Part shown: positions 53,968 through 63,266 of the stretch, piece by piece
How the letters are laid out: each line of letters starts with the position of its first letter
How positions within the stretch are numbered: position 1 is the stretch's first letter
Origin: Candidatus Galacturonatibacter soehngenii
Lineage (GTDB): Bacteria; Bacillota; Clostridia; Lachnospirales; Lachnospiraceae
Length of the DNA stretch: 64,000 nt
Assembly (NCBI RefSeq): GCF_008830185.1
Contig: NZ_WAGX01000004.1
Coordinates: forward strand, 1 to 64,000
Direction of reading: 5' to 3'
The notes under the pieces: generated by a model
Told to the model about the DNA's origin: nothing
Databases searched by the model: none
The model's input: the letters and a program-made list of their open reading frames with translations, nothing else
Position numbers and translations under genes: made by a program

Positions 53968-54852
53968 ATGGAACAAGACATTGTAGCATTTATCGGGTAT
54001 TTACATGATGTTAAAAAGACAACAGGTAATACGGAACTTTCGTATCAAAGAGATTTAAAGAAGATGGAAGCTTATTTTAAACAACAAAATATAAGTGACA
54101 TTAGTAAAATTAGTTTTACGAATCTGAATTCTTATATTCTATATCTTGAGCGTAAAGGTTTTGCTATAACCACCATATCGAGAAATATTGCATCGATTAA
54201 AGCTTTTTTTAATTTTATGTTTAAAGAGGGCAAAATTAAGAGTGATGTTTCTGAATTGCTAAAGTCACCGAAAATAGAAAAGAAGGTTCCAGATGTTTTA
54301 ACCGTAAAGGAAGTAGAACTATTACTTAATCAGGCTAAATGTTTAACACCTAAGGAGATTCGCGATAAAGCTATGCTAGAGTTACTTTATGCTACAGGTA
54401 TCCGCGTAACCGAACTTATTTCATTAAGATGCATAGATGTTAATCTGTATATGGGCTACATAATTTGTCATGATAAGAATAAAGAAAGAATCATTCCGTT
54501 TGGCAAAAATGCAAAGATGGCTTTGGAGAACTATTTGAATCAAGCAAGAAATCAAATAATAGATGACGAATCAAATCAATTGTTATTTACAAATTGCTCA
54601 GGAAAGCCCATGAGTAGACAAGGATTTTGGAAATTAATCAAACACTATGCAAAAAAAGCAGGAATTAATTCTGAGATTACACCACATACCTTAAGACACT
54701 CTTTTGCAGCACATCTAGTAGAAAACGGTGCAGACTTAAAATCAGTTCAAGAAATGCTAGGGCATTCTGATATATCAACGACTCAAATTTATGCAAGTAT
54801 GAGTCATAATAAAATACGAGAAGTATATAAAAAAGCTCACCCCCGCGGGTGA
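53968..54852 (+). CDS. xerD: Tyrosine recombinase XerD
   Basis: A 294-aa site-specific recombinase that resolves chromosome dimers at dif. The N-terminal SAM-like DNA-binding domain spans about 1-95. The catalytic residues are arginine in ATGIRVTELISL, lysine in DKNKERIIPFG, HTLRHSFAAHL (HxxR), histidine in MLGHSDIS and tyrosine in TTQIYASMSH. The place beside spoIIM supports XerD rather than an integron or phage integrase. Unusually, the stop codon lies within the terminator stem at 54832-54857, so the last residues (KAHPRG) are coded by the hairpin. Confidence 0.92.
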   Translation: MEQDIVAFIGYLHDVKKTTGNTELSYQRDLKKMEAYFKQQNISDISKISFTNLNSYILYLERKGFAITTISRNIASIKAFFNFMFKEGKIKSDVSELLKSPKIEKKVPDVLTVKEVELLLNQAKCLTPKEIRDKAMLELLYATGIRVTELISLRCIDVNLYMGYIICHDKNKERIIPFGKNAKMALENYLNQARNQIIDDESNQLLFTNCSGKPMSRQGFWKLIKHYAKKAGINSEITPHTLRHSFAAHLVENGADLKSVQEMLGHSDISTTQIYASMSHNKIREVYKKAHPRG

Positions 54853-54857
54853 GCTTT
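54832..54857. terminator. Terminator overlapping the xerD 3' end
   Basis: AAAGCTCACCC (54832-54842) and GGGTGAGCTTT (54847-54857) form a perfect 11-bp stem with a 4-base loop. It holds the last codons and the TGA stop of xerD and also faces the aroF gene on the other strand. Confidence 0.88.
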
Positions 54858-54868
54858 ACTTACGATTG

Positions 54869-55900
54869 TTAGCGATTAAGTTCCGCAATTTCATAAATGA
54901 GTCGTTCAGAAGAATCCCATCCCAGACAAGGATCTGTAATGGATTTACCATAAATGTGTTCACTAATTTTTTGACATCCTGGTTCAATATAACTTTCTAT
55001 CATAACACCCTTTACAAAACGATTGATGTCAGGTGAGAGAATACGGCTATGCATTACTTCTTTTACAATGCGAATTTGCTCTGCATACTGTTTGTTAGAA
55101 TTTGCATGGTTCGCATCAACAATTACGGCAGGGTTTACAAGATCACGTTCATTATAAAGATTTAATAATAGATTCAAATCTTCATAATGGTAATTAGGAA
55201 TGCTTTGCCCACGTTTGTTTACGGAGCCTCTTAAGATACAGTGCGTTAATTCATTACCATCAGTTTGCACTTCCCAACCTCTATAGATGAAGCTATGTCC
55301 CAATTGAGCAGCCACAGCAGAATTAAGCATAACAGAAAAGTCACCACTGGTTGGATTTTTCATTCCAGCAGGAATCTCCATACCACTTACGGTAAGACGA
55401 TGCTGCTGGTTTTCAACAGAACGTGCACCAATGGCAACATAGGATAAGATGTCCGATAAATATCTCCAGTTATCAGGATAAAGCATTTCATCAGCAGCAG
55501 TAAGTTCACTTTCTTCAATTGCACGAATATGCATTTTTCGCATTGCAATTAAACCTGCAAATAAATCAGGTTCTTTTTCAGGATCAGGCTGATGTACCAT
55601 ACCTTTATATCCTTCACCAGTAGTTCTAGGTTTGTTTGTGTAAATTCTTGGGATTAAAATCAACTTATCTTTTACTTGTTCTTGTACCCTAGTAAGTCTG
55701 CTTACATAATCACAAACGGCGTCTTCATTATCGGCAGAACATGGTCCAATGATTACCAAAAATTTATTGGATGCACCAGTAATCACATCACGGATTTGAG
55801 CATCACGTTCAGATTTTATTTTAACTAATTCTTTTGAAAGAGGGTATTGTTCTCTTATTTCTTCTGGAACAGGTAATTTTCTTATAAACTTAAAACTCAT
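54869..55900 (-). CDS. aroF: 3-deoxy-7-phosphoheptulonate synthase (DAHP synthase, type I)
   Basis: A 343-aa enzyme that joins PEP and erythrose-4-phosphate in the first step of the aromatic amino acid pathway. The AroFGH-type core has IIGPCSADNEDAV, PRIYTNKPRTTGEGYKG, NPTSGDFSVMLNSAVAA, HCILRGSVNKRGQSIPNY and DANHANSNKQYAEQ. It lacks any fused chorismate mutase or ACT domain. ATG 55900 is chosen because GAGGAGATAACC directly precedes it; the frame extends 10 codons further up. The gene is alone. Feedback specificity (Phe, Tyr or Trp) cannot be read. Confidence 0.94.
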   Translation of the reverse strand: MSFKFIRKLPVPEEIREQYPLSKELVKIKSERDAQIRDVITGASNKFLVIIGPCSADNEDAVCDYVSRLTRVQEQVKDKLILIPRIYTNKPRTTGEGYKGMVHQPDPEKEPDLFAGLIAMRKMHIRAIEESELTAADEMLYPDNWRYLSDILSYVAIGARSVENQQHRLTVSGMEIPAGMKNPTSGDFSVMLNSAVAAQLGHSFIYRGWEVQTDGNELTHCILRGSVNKRGQSIPNYHYEDLNLLLNLYNERDLVNPAVIVDANHANSNKQYAEQIRIVKEVMHSRILSPDINRFVKGVMIESYIEPGCQKISEHIYGKSITDPCLGWDSSERLIYEIAELNR

Positions 55901-56077
55901 GGTTATCTCCTCATATACACGTATTTTCAACTTTTATGCTTGGTCACAATTGATTTTATTCTAGTAACCAATGGTATCAAAGCTTGAACTGAAACTATTA
56001 TAATACATTTTAGATGTGTTGTCGATTGTATACTTAGTCAAACTTTAGTAAAAATATTCAGTTCCTTTATTAATTAT

Positions 56078-57595
56078 TTATGACTTACTCGGAAAAAGCT
56101 TTAGGTAATATAAAATTAATAAATAAACAATGCAAATTGAGGTGCATGAAATACCAACATTGATTAGATTGTTTTGCCAGTTTAGATGTTTTAATAAAAC
56201 GCTTGTATATACACCGAAACATATAGAAATACATAACACACCTAGTGGCTTAACAACCCATTGATAAAGTGATATGGAAATTGGTACGTATAGATTTAAA
56301 ACAATGTAATTTAAAAATGTCATAGCCAATTGTCCTGCCAATAATCCCCATAAGTATCCTTGTATTCCAAAACGTGGAACACAAATTAGGATAAAGGCAA
56401 TTCGAATAAAGATAGAGGCAAGGCTATGTAAAAAAGTTACAGTTGTTTTGCCTAAGCCATGTAAAATACTAGTCAGTGTAGTTGACAAATATAGAAATGG
56501 ACAAATCCACGCTAACGTTACAACAAAGTCACCAGATAGGGAACTGTTAAATATAATACGCCCCATGTCATCTCCAAAACATAAAAAGATTCCCGTGCAT
56601 AATATTCCAAGGATGATACAATACTGAATGGTTACTTTTGAGGTACGTTGTATGCGATTCGTATTAGAAGCGGCTTGTGCCTCTGCAACGTCTGGAAGTA
56701 ACATGACAGACAAAGAATTCGTAAAAGAGGACGGGAACAAAATAAGTGGCAGTGCCATACCATTTAATATACCATAAATGCTTAAAGCCTCACTGTTTGT
56801 TAGACCATATTTTCGAAGCTGTATGGGAATAAGGACAGCTTCTACACTTTGCAATAACGTAATAACAACTCGATTAGCCGTGAGTGGTAAAGACAAAGTA
56901 AATATATTCTTAAAATAATAAGAAGGAATGCGACCATTTAGGTAAGTTGAATGTGATACATTTGTCTGAAGTAAAATTGCAGTAACTGTAAATAAGGCAG
57001 ATGCAATTTCTCCTGTAACGATTCCAATTGCTGCAATGGATGCAGTGACAGGAATTCCTTTATCTGTTACAACAACATAGATGACATATACACTAATCAC
57101 CCGAATCACTTGTTCAATTAATTGAGAAAATGCAGGAACGCCAGCTTTTTTTGTTCCATAGTAATAACCATTTATACAAGTGTGTATCGCTCCAAACGGA
57201 ACAGAGAAAGCTATAATTTTCAAAAGGTCACTACATCTTTCTTCCTTCAAAAAATGAATTGCGATATACCCAGAGTTTGAGTAAATTAAATATGCAATTA
57301 AAACAGATGGTACTAAGGCCAAAATAAGTCCTGCATATAATACTTTAAGAGCTCCTTTTAAATCATTGGTAGCCAGCTTAGCAGAAGTAAATCGTGAAAT
57401 TCCAGTATGTATTCCTGATACCGTTAAAGAAAAGCAAAGAATGTAAACGGGAAAAATAAGTTGATAAATTCCCATACCTTCTGCACCTATTGTATGGGAG
57501 AGGAATATTCTATAAAAAAAGCCAATAATCCGGCTGATGAATCCGGCTATTGTTAAATATAAAGTTCCTTTTATTATGGTATGTAGTTTCTTCAA
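56078..57595 (-). CDS. SpoVB-like polysaccharide/lipid-linked flippase
   Basis: A 505-aa protein with about 14 hydrophobic helices of the MVF/MOP exporter superfamily. The N-terminus KGTLYLTIAGFISRIIGFFY, then IFLSHTIGAEGMGIYQLIFP, is typical of the SpoVB/Wzx group, which flips lipid-linked precursors; SpoVB proper acts in spore cortex synthesis. Several paralogues usually exist in a genome, so cortex-specific function is not certain. The start is TTG (57593-57595) with a poor ribosome site. It is divergent from the desulfurase gene at 57671. Confidence 0.85.
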   Translation of the reverse strand: MKKLHTIIKGTLYLTIAGFISRIIGFFYRIFLSHTIGAEGMGIYQLIFPVYILCFSLTVSGIHTGISRFTSAKLATNDLKGALKVLYAGLILALVPSVLIAYLIYSNSGYIAIHFLKEERCSDLLKIIAFSVPFGAIHTCINGYYYGTKKAGVPAFSQLIEQVIRVISVYVIYVVVTDKGIPVTASIAAIGIVTGEIASALFTVTAILLQTNVSHSTYLNGRIPSYYFKNIFTLSLPLTANRVVITLLQSVEAVLIPIQLRKYGLTNSEALSIYGILNGMALPLILFPSSFTNSLSVMLLPDVAEAQAASNTNRIQRTSKVTIQYCIILGILCTGIFLCFGDDMGRIIFNSSLSGDFVVTLAWICPFLYLSTTLTSILHGLGKTTVTFLHSLASIFIRIAFILICVPRFGIQGYLWGLLAGQLAMTFLNYIVLNLYVPISISLYQWVVKPLGVLCISICFGVYTSVLLKHLNWQNNLINVGISCTSICIVYLLILYYLKLFPSKS

Positions 57596-57670
57596 TAGAG
57601 GTACCTAAAATAATATTTTTAATAGTTTATTCAATTAGCTAAAATATAAGAACATGTTGGAGGGGATAGA

Positions 57671-58849
57671 ATGGGAAAATTCATATATCTTGATAATGCA
57701 GCTACAACACAGACTTCAGAAAGAGTGTTAAAAGCAATGCTTCCTTTTTATGCTAGGAGCTATGGGAATCCTTCATCAATTTATGATTTCGGAGAAAAAA
57801 ATAAAAAAGCAATTATAAAAAGTAGAGAAATTATAGCAAAATCAATTCATGCAAGTACAGAAGAAATATTTTTTACATCGGGTGGGAGTGAAGCAGATAA
57901 TTGGGCCTTACAAATTGCAGTTAACAAAAATAAATCAGAAAAAAGGCATATGATTACGACTAAAATCGAACATCATGCAATACTAAATACATGTAAAAAT
58001 CTAGAAAAACAAAACGTAGGTGTTACTTATCTAAATGTTGATGAAACTGGTATGGTTAATATTGAACAATTAAAAAGGAGTATTACACCATATACGAAAT
58101 TAATTTCTATTATGTTTGCAAATAATGAGATTGGAACAATTGAGCCGATCAAAGAAATCGGCAAAATAGCACGAGAAAGAAATATTATTTTTCATACTGA
58201 CGCCGTACAGGCATTTGGGCATGTACCAATTGATGTAGATGAATTCTATATAGATATGATGAGTGCAAGTGCACATAAATTAAATGGCCCAAAAGGAGTT
58301 GGGTTCTTATATATAAGAAAAGGAATAGAGATATCCCCTATGATTTTTGGGGGAGGCCAAGAAAAGGGAAAAAGGGCAGGAACAGAAAACGTACCTGGAA
58401 TTGTTGGATTAGGAGAAGCAACAAGACTTGCAATCGAAAGAATCGATCAAAGGTATAAAAGAGAAATAAAATTGCGAGACTACTTAATCAAAAGAATTTT
58501 GAATGAAATTCCATATACGAGATTAAATGGTAGTACTCAAAACAGACTTCCAAACAACGTAAATATAAGTTTTCAATTTGTAGAAGGAGAAAATTTGCTT
58601 GTATTACTTGATATGGCTGGAATTTGTGCATCGGTTGCCTCCGCTTGTTCATCGGGTGCAAGCTCCCCATCTCACGTATTAAGTGCAATAGGGCTCCCAG
58701 ATGAGATTGCTTATGGAACGTTGCGTCTAACTTTAAGCGAACATAACACCATAGATGAATTAGATTATGTAGTAGATACCTTGAAACAAATTGTGAAAGA
58801 ATTAAGAGAAAAAAATAGTGAGTACCAAGAATTTTGTGGTAAGTACTAG
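57671..58849 (+). CDS. Second cysteine desulfurase, paired with mnmA
   Basis: A 392-aa NifS/IscS-like enzyme, strongly similar along its length to the one at 26923. It has IYLDNAATTQTSERVL, the PLP lysine in SASAHKLNGPKGVGFLYIR, and the catalytic cysteine at 326 in SACSSGASSPSHVL, the same residue number as in the paralogue. TTGGAGGGGATAGA precedes the ATG. The next gene, mnmA, is 98 bases downstream on the same strand. MnmA needs persulfide sulfur for tRNA thiolation, so this copy is probably its dedicated sulfur donor. Confidence 0.92.
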   Translation: MGKFIYLDNAATTQTSERVLKAMLPFYARSYGNPSSIYDFGEKNKKAIIKSREIIAKSIHASTEEIFFTSGGSEADNWALQIAVNKNKSEKRHMITTKIEHHAILNTCKNLEKQNVGVTYLNVDETGMVNIEQLKRSITPYTKLISIMFANNEIGTIEPIKEIGKIARERNIIFHTDAVQAFGHVPIDVDEFYIDMMSASAHKLNGPKGVGFLYIRKGIEISPMIFGGGQEKGKRAGTENVPGIVGLGEATRLAIERIDQRYKREIKLRDYLIKRILNEIPYTRLNGSTQNRLPNNVNISFQFVEGENLLVLLDMAGICASVASACSSGASSPSHVLSAIGLPDEIAYGTLRLTLSEHNTIDELDYVVDTLKQIVKELREKNSEYQEFCGKY

Positions 58850-58947
58850 TTATTTTTTTTAATAACTGTTATAGTAAAAAGGTAATAGATATATGTTACA
58901 GGTAAAATTTTACTTGTAAAATTGTAAGAAAAGTAGTGGAGGAACAT

Positions 58948-60036
58948 ATGGAAAAGAAAAAAGTAGTAATTGGAATGTCGGGAGGAGTCGACTCTTCAGT
59001 TGCAGCCTATCTTTTAAAAAAACAAGGATATGATGTCATAGGTGCAACCATGCAAATATGGCAGGATGAATCAATAGATGTGCAAGAAGAAACAGGAGGC
59101 TGTTGTGGCCTTAGTGCAGTAGATGACGCAAGAAGAGTAGCAAATGATCTGGATATTCCTTATTACGTTATGAATTTTAAAAAAGAGTTTAAAGAAAACG
59201 TGATTGATTATTTTATTGATGAATATTTACAAGGCAAAACACCAAATCCTTGTATTGCTTGTAACCGATATGTAAAATGGGAGTCCTTATTGGATCGTAG
59301 CTTAGAGATTGGAGCTGATTATATTGCAACAGGGCACTATGCACAGGTTGTACAATTAGAGAATGGAAGGTTCACTCTTAAAAAGTCAGTTACAACAGCA
59401 AAAGATCAGACCTACGCATTATATAATTTGACACAATTTCAATTGTCACATACTCTAATGCCAGTAGGAGAATATACAAAAGATGAAATTAGAGCAATTG
59501 CAAAAGAAATTAATTTAAAGGTAGCAAATAAACCTGATAGCCAAGAGATTTGTTTTGTTCCAGATAACAATTATGCAAAGTTTATTGAAGATAATACGAA
59601 TGTGAATCTAGTTGAAGGAAATTTTGTTGATTTAGATGGAAACATCATTGGAAAACATAAAGGGATTGCACATTACACAATTGGACAACGAAAAGGATTG
59701 AACTTATCAATGGGACATCCTGTATTTGTAACAGAGATTCGCCCTGATACCAATGAAGTTGTGATTGGTAATGCCGATGATGTTTATGCAAACAAATTAA
59801 TTGCAACTAATGTAAATTTTATGTCGATTGAAGATTTAGAAGGTAAGTTGGAGGTTGTAGCTAAAATTCGTTATAGTCACAGCGGAGATTTGTGTACAAT
59901 TGAAAAAATGGAGAACAATAACATTTTATGTACCTTTGATAAACCACAACGAGCAATCACGCCAGGACAAGCAGTTGTTTTTTATGACAACGACTTAGTG
60001 ATTGGCGGTGGAACAATACTAAAGAGTATTGATTAA
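58948..60036 (+). CDS. mnmA: tRNA-specific 2-thiouridylase MnmA
   Basis: A 362-aa enzyme that makes 2-thiouridine at position 34 of tRNA-Lys, Glu and Gln. The PP-loop for ATP is [17 protein letters not shown] near residue 4. The two catalytic cysteines are in [16 protein letters not shown] and [10 protein letters not shown]. The central [10 protein letters not shown] and the C-terminal beta-barrel ([16 protein letters not shown]) are standard. GGAGGAACAT precedes ATG 58948; a GTG 12 bases up is inside the ribosome site. The desulfurase upstream supplies sulfur. Confidence 0.96.
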   Translation: MEKKKVVIGMSGGVDSSVAAYLLKKQGYDVIGATMQIWQDESIDVQEETGGCCGLSAVDDARRVANDLDIPYYVMNFKKEFKENVIDYFIDEYLQGKTPNPCIACNRYVKWESLLDRSLEIGADYIATGHYAQVVQLENGRFTLKKSVTTAKDQTYALYNLTQFQLSHTLMPVGEYTKDEIRAIAKEINLKVANKPDSQEICFVPDNNYAKFIEDNTNVNLVEGNFVDLDGNIIGKHKGIAHYTIGQRKGLNLSMGHPVFVTEIRPDTNEVVIGNADDVYANKLIATNVNFMSIEDLEGKLEVVAKIRYSHSGDLCTIEKMENNNILCTFDKPQRAITPGQAVVFYDNDLVIGGGTILKSID

Positions 60037-60084
60037 GAAAGAATATTGATGGCGACAAAAATCAACATAGATGATAACAACGAA

Positions 60085-60114
60085 TGTTAAATCTGTGTTA
60101 AATTCATGTTAAAT
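60085..60114 (+). promoter_or_regulatory. Pho box: three 11-bp direct repeats
   Basis: TGTTAAAT occurs three times with exact 11-base spacing (60085-60092, 60096-60103, 60107-60114). Read on the minus strand each is ATTTAACA, holding the TTAACA PhoP repeat known from Bacillus, which also uses 11-bp spacing. It ends 23 bases before the -35 of the phosphate transporter gene, an activator position. Confidence 0.75.
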
Positions 60115-60137
60115 ATATACTTGAATTTTAAAATCTA

Positions 60138-60200
60138 TTGATATAAAGCTTCATAGTATGATATTCTAAATTGAATGTAAAAAATATGTAAAATACATTC
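60138..60200 (+). promoter_or_regulatory. Promoter and leader palindrome of Na/Pi transporter
   Basis: TTGATA (60138-60143), an 18-base spacer and TATTCT (60162-60167) form a moderate promoter that would benefit from an activator. Just after, GAATGTA (60173-60179) is inverted as TACATTC (60194-60200), a possible operator or leader hairpin. Confidence 0.5.
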
Positions 60201-60229
60201 GTAAGTTTAACACTAGGAGGAAACAAAGT

Positions 60230-61894
60230 ATGTCAATAAGTGACATTGGAATGCTATTTAGTTTTATAGGGGGACTTGGACTGTTTCTTTATGGAATGAA
60301 CGTTATGGCAGATGGTTTACAAAAGTCTGCTGGTAATAAGATGAAGCAATTGCTGGGATTTTTAACAAATAATCGATTTCTGGCGATTGTAGTTGGAACC
60401 TTAATAACAGCAATCATACAAAGTTCTTCGGCGACTACTGTTATGGTGGTTGGTTTTGTTAATGCAGGTATACTTAATCTTACACAGGCTGTTGGTGTAA
60501 TTATGGGTGCTAATATTGGAACGACTGTTACTGCATGGATTGTTTCAATGAGCGAATGGGGTGCTTTTTTTAAACCTGAATTTTTTTCTCCTCTTGTTGT
60601 GGGATTGGGCTCATTTATGATATTATTTAGTAAGAGTTCAAAGAAAAAAATGATTGGTGAAATCGCTGTTGGTTTTGGAATCTTATTTATTGGACTTAGT
60701 TTTATGTCAGACTCAATTATACCTTATAGGGATGCACCTATATTTCAACAAGCCTTTGCTATTTTAGGAAATAATCCCTTTTTAGCAATACTAGCTGGTG
60801 CTGTTGTAACAGGAATCATACAAAGTTCATCTGCTTCGGTAGGTATTTTACAAACACTTGCAATAAACGGAATTGTCAATTGGAAGTCTGCTATTTTTAT
60901 CACTTTAGGACAAAATATTGGTACATGCGTAACAGCATTATTATCTAGTGCAGGTGCACAGAAAATGGCAAAAAGGGCGGCTGTAATACACTTACTATTT
61001 AATACAATAGGTGCAATTGTTTTTGGAGTCATTATGTATGTGATATTTGCTATACTTCCTGAATTAGCAACAAGTAATATAGATAGTGTACAAATATCAA
61101 TTTTTCATACTGTATTTAATATAAGTAATACAATTATATTATTGCCTTTTGCTAATCAACTTGTTAAGTTATCTGGAGTTATTATCAAAAATTCAGAACA
61201 AGTAGAGAGTGAAGTAGAAAAGGATGAGGTTATTACTTTACGACATTTAGATGAGAGAATATTAGAATCTCCATCATTTTCAGTAGAAAATGCTATTTTA
61301 GAAGTTGGACATATGGGAGAAGTAGCACTTGCAAATATAAAACTTGCTTTTGAAGCTGCAATAGAAAATGATATTGATAAGGTAAATTTAGTTTTTGAAA
61401 ATGAAAAAACAATAAATAATTTACAAAAACTTATTATGGAATATTTAGTAAAAATAAGTAATCTTTCATTAACTGAAAAACAACATATGGTAATTAATAA
61501 TTTATTTTACATGATAAACGACATTGAAAGAGTTGGAGATCACGCTGAAAATATAGCTGAATTAGCAGAGTTCAAATGCAAAAACAACATTGTATTTTCT
61601 GAAAATGCACAAGAAGAAATTACCAAGATTATGGAAGTTGGATTAAAAGCGATTGAAAATGCTATTTTGGCAGTTAAAGAAAATAACATAGAATATGTAA
61701 GAAAAGTTGTAAAATATGAAGATATGGTAGATAATATGGAAGAAGAACTTAGGGAAAAGCATATAGAGCGTTTATCAAACAATCTTTGTAAACCTGAAGC
61801 CGGTATTGTTTTTCTTGATATTATCAGTAATCTAGAAAGAATCTCTGATCATGCTTATAATATTGCAGGATATGTTAAGGATGAAATAGAATAA
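60230..61894 (+). CDS. Na/Pi cotransporter family protein with PhoU-like C-terminus
   Basis: A 554-aa membrane protein. Two inverted-repeat Na_Pi_cotrans units carry the QSSSA motif (TAIIQSSSATTVMVVGFVNA near residue 60; GIIQSSSASVGILQTLAING near 195), the substrate site in SLC34/NptA transporters. About eight helices end near 320. The C-terminal 220 residues are helical and PhoU-like (NDIERVGDHAENIAEL, then ISNLERISDHAYNIAGY), expected in the cytosol for metal-dependent regulation. Phosphate-starvation control is suggested by the upstream Pho box. AGGAGGAAACAAAGT precedes the ATG. Confidence 0.92.
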   Translation: MSISDIGMLFSFIGGLGLFLYGMNVMADGLQKSAGNKMKQLLGFLTNNRFLAIVVGTLITAIIQSSSATTVMVVGFVNAGILNLTQAVGVIMGANIGTTVTAWIVSMSEWGAFFKPEFFSPLVVGLGSFMILFSKSSKKKMIGEIAVGFGILFIGLSFMSDSIIPYRDAPIFQQAFAILGNNPFLAILAGAVVTGIIQSSSASVGILQTLAINGIVNWKSAIFITLGQNIGTCVTALLSSAGAQKMAKRAAVIHLLFNTIGAIVFGVIMYVIFAILPELATSNIDSVQISIFHTVFNISNTIILLPFANQLVKLSGVIIKNSEQVESEVEKDEVITLRHLDERILESPSFSVENAILEVGHMGEVALANIKLAFEAAIENDIDKVNLVFENEKTINNLQKLIMEYLVKISNLSLTEKQHMVINNLFYMINDIERVGDHAENIAELAEFKCKNNIVFSENAQEEITKIMEVGLKAIENAILAVKENNIEYVRKVVKYEDMVDNMEEELREKHIERLSNNLCKPEAGIVFLDIISNLERISDHAYNIAGYVKDEIE

Positions 61895-61960
61895 ATGATT
61901 TATCGTATAAAATCGATATTTTTTAAGGATATCATGCTGATAAATTGGAAAAAATAATAC

Positions 61961-61989
61961 TTGAATTATTGGCATAAATTAGGTATTAT
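61961..61989 (+). promoter_or_regulatory. gap promoter
   Basis: TTGAAT (61961-61966), 17 bases, TATTAT (61984-61989); the start near 61996 gives a leader of about 98 bases. Confidence 0.75.
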
Positions 61990-62039
61990 ATCTTTAGGTT
62001 GTGTTTTTATTAACAATCTCTGCAACCCATTGTTTAATT

Positions 62040-62055
62040 GCTGTAAAACTACAGC
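62040..62055 (+). promoter_or_regulatory. Palindrome in gap leader
   Basis: GCTGTA-AAAC-TACAGC is a perfect 6+6 inverted repeat 39 bases before the gap start. It may be an operator (a CggR-like role is a guess) or an RNA hairpin stabilising the transcript. Confidence 0.4.
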
Positions 62056-62093
62056 ATATTATAAAACATTTTAACTTTAGGAGGAATTTAAAC

Positions 62094-63107
62094 ATGGCAG
62101 TAAAAGTAGCAATTAATGGTTTTGGACGTATTGGACGTCTTGCATTTAGACAGATGTTCGGAGCAGAAGGATATGAAGTTGTAGCAATTAACGATTTAAC
62201 AAATCCTACAATGTTAGCTCATTTATTAAAATATGACTCAGCTCAAGGTAGATATGCATTAGCTGATAAAGTAGAAGCAAAAGAAGATTCAATCGTAGTA
62301 AATGGAAAAGAAATCAAAATCTACGCTCAAAGAGATCCTAAAGATCTTCCTTGGGGAGAATTAGACGTTGATGTTGTATTAGAATGTACTGGATTCTTTA
62401 CATCAAAAGACAAAGCTTCTGCACATATTACAGCAGGTGCTAAGAAAGTTGTTATTTCAGCTCCAGCTGGAAACGACCTTCCTACAATCGTATACAATGT
62501 AAATCATACAGCATTAACAAAAGAAGATACTGTTATTTCAGCAGCTTCTTGTACTACTAACTGTCTTGCTCCTATGGCAAAAGCTCTTAATGATTTTGCT
62601 ACTATCCAGAGCGGTATCATGACTACAGTTCATGCTTACACAGGAGATCAGATGACTCTTGATGGACCACATCCAAAGGGAGATTTAAGAAGAGCTAGAG
62701 CAGCTGCTTGCTCAATCGTTCCTAACTCAACTGGTGCAGCAAAAGCAATCGGTTTAGTTATTCCAGAATTAAACGGAAAATTAATCGGTTCAGCTCAACG
62801 TGTACCAACCCCTACAGGATCTACTACTATTTTAGTAGCTGTTGTTGAAGGTAAAGTAACAAAAGATGAAATCAATGCAGCTATGAAGAAAGCAGCAAAT
62901 GAATCATTTGGTTACACAGAAGAAGAATTAGTATCATCTGATATCATCGGTATTTCAGAAGGATCATTATTTGATTCTACTCAGACTATGGTTACAAATC
63001 TTGAAAACGGCACAAGCCAGGTTCAAGTTGTTGCTTGGTATGATAATGAAAATTCATATACTAGCCAGATGGTTAGAACAATCAAATACTTCGCTGAATT
63101 AGCATAA
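62094..63107 (+). CDS. gap: Glyceraldehyde-3-phosphate dehydrogenase
   Basis: A 337-aa glycolytic enzyme that oxidises glyceraldehyde-3-phosphate to 1,3-bisphosphoglycerate with NAD. NAD loop [16 protein letters not shown] at the N-terminus, catalytic cysteine in [15 protein letters not shown], then [16 protein letters not shown] and [12 protein letters not shown]. The open frame extends upstream through the leader palindrome, but TTAGGAGGAATTTAAAC sits directly before ATG 62094 and gives the family start [10 protein letters not shown]. Codon use is more biased than its neighbours, as expected for high expression. Confidence 0.97.
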   Translation: MAVKVAINGFGRIGRLAFRQMFGAEGYEVVAINDLTNPTMLAHLLKYDSAQGRYALADKVEAKEDSIVVNGKEIKIYAQRDPKDLPWGELDVDVVLECTGFFTSKDKASAHITAGAKKVVISAPAGNDLPTIVYNVNHTALTKEDTVISAASCTTNCLAPMAKALNDFATIQSGIMTTVHAYTGDQMTLDGPHPKGDLRRARAAACSIVPNSTGAAKAIGLVIPELNGKLIGSAQRVPTPTGSTTILVAVVEGKVTKDEINAAMKKAANESFGYTEEELVSSDIIGISEGSLFDSTQTMVTNLENGTSQVQVVAWYDNENSYTSQMVRTIKYFAELA

Positions 63108-63140
63108 TAAGTATTATAGTTTTATAAAAAGACTCAACAT

Positions 63141-63170
63141 GGGTCCGGTCTTTTGGGCCGGGCTCTTTTT
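63141..63170 (+). terminator. Terminator between gap and pgk
   Basis: GGGTCCGGTC (63141-63150) pairs with GGCCGGGCTC (63156-63165) over 10 positions, three as G-U, with a TTTTG loop and a following TTTTT. Partial readthrough into pgk would allow co-expression. Confidence 0.85.
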
Positions 63171-63266
63171 ATATAATAGGAAATGAATTTACTACGCAGC
63201 CAAGTGGCTTAAGAGAGTCCGCAAAGTAGCATAAAAATCAATAAATTTGAGAAAGCAGGTATAGTT

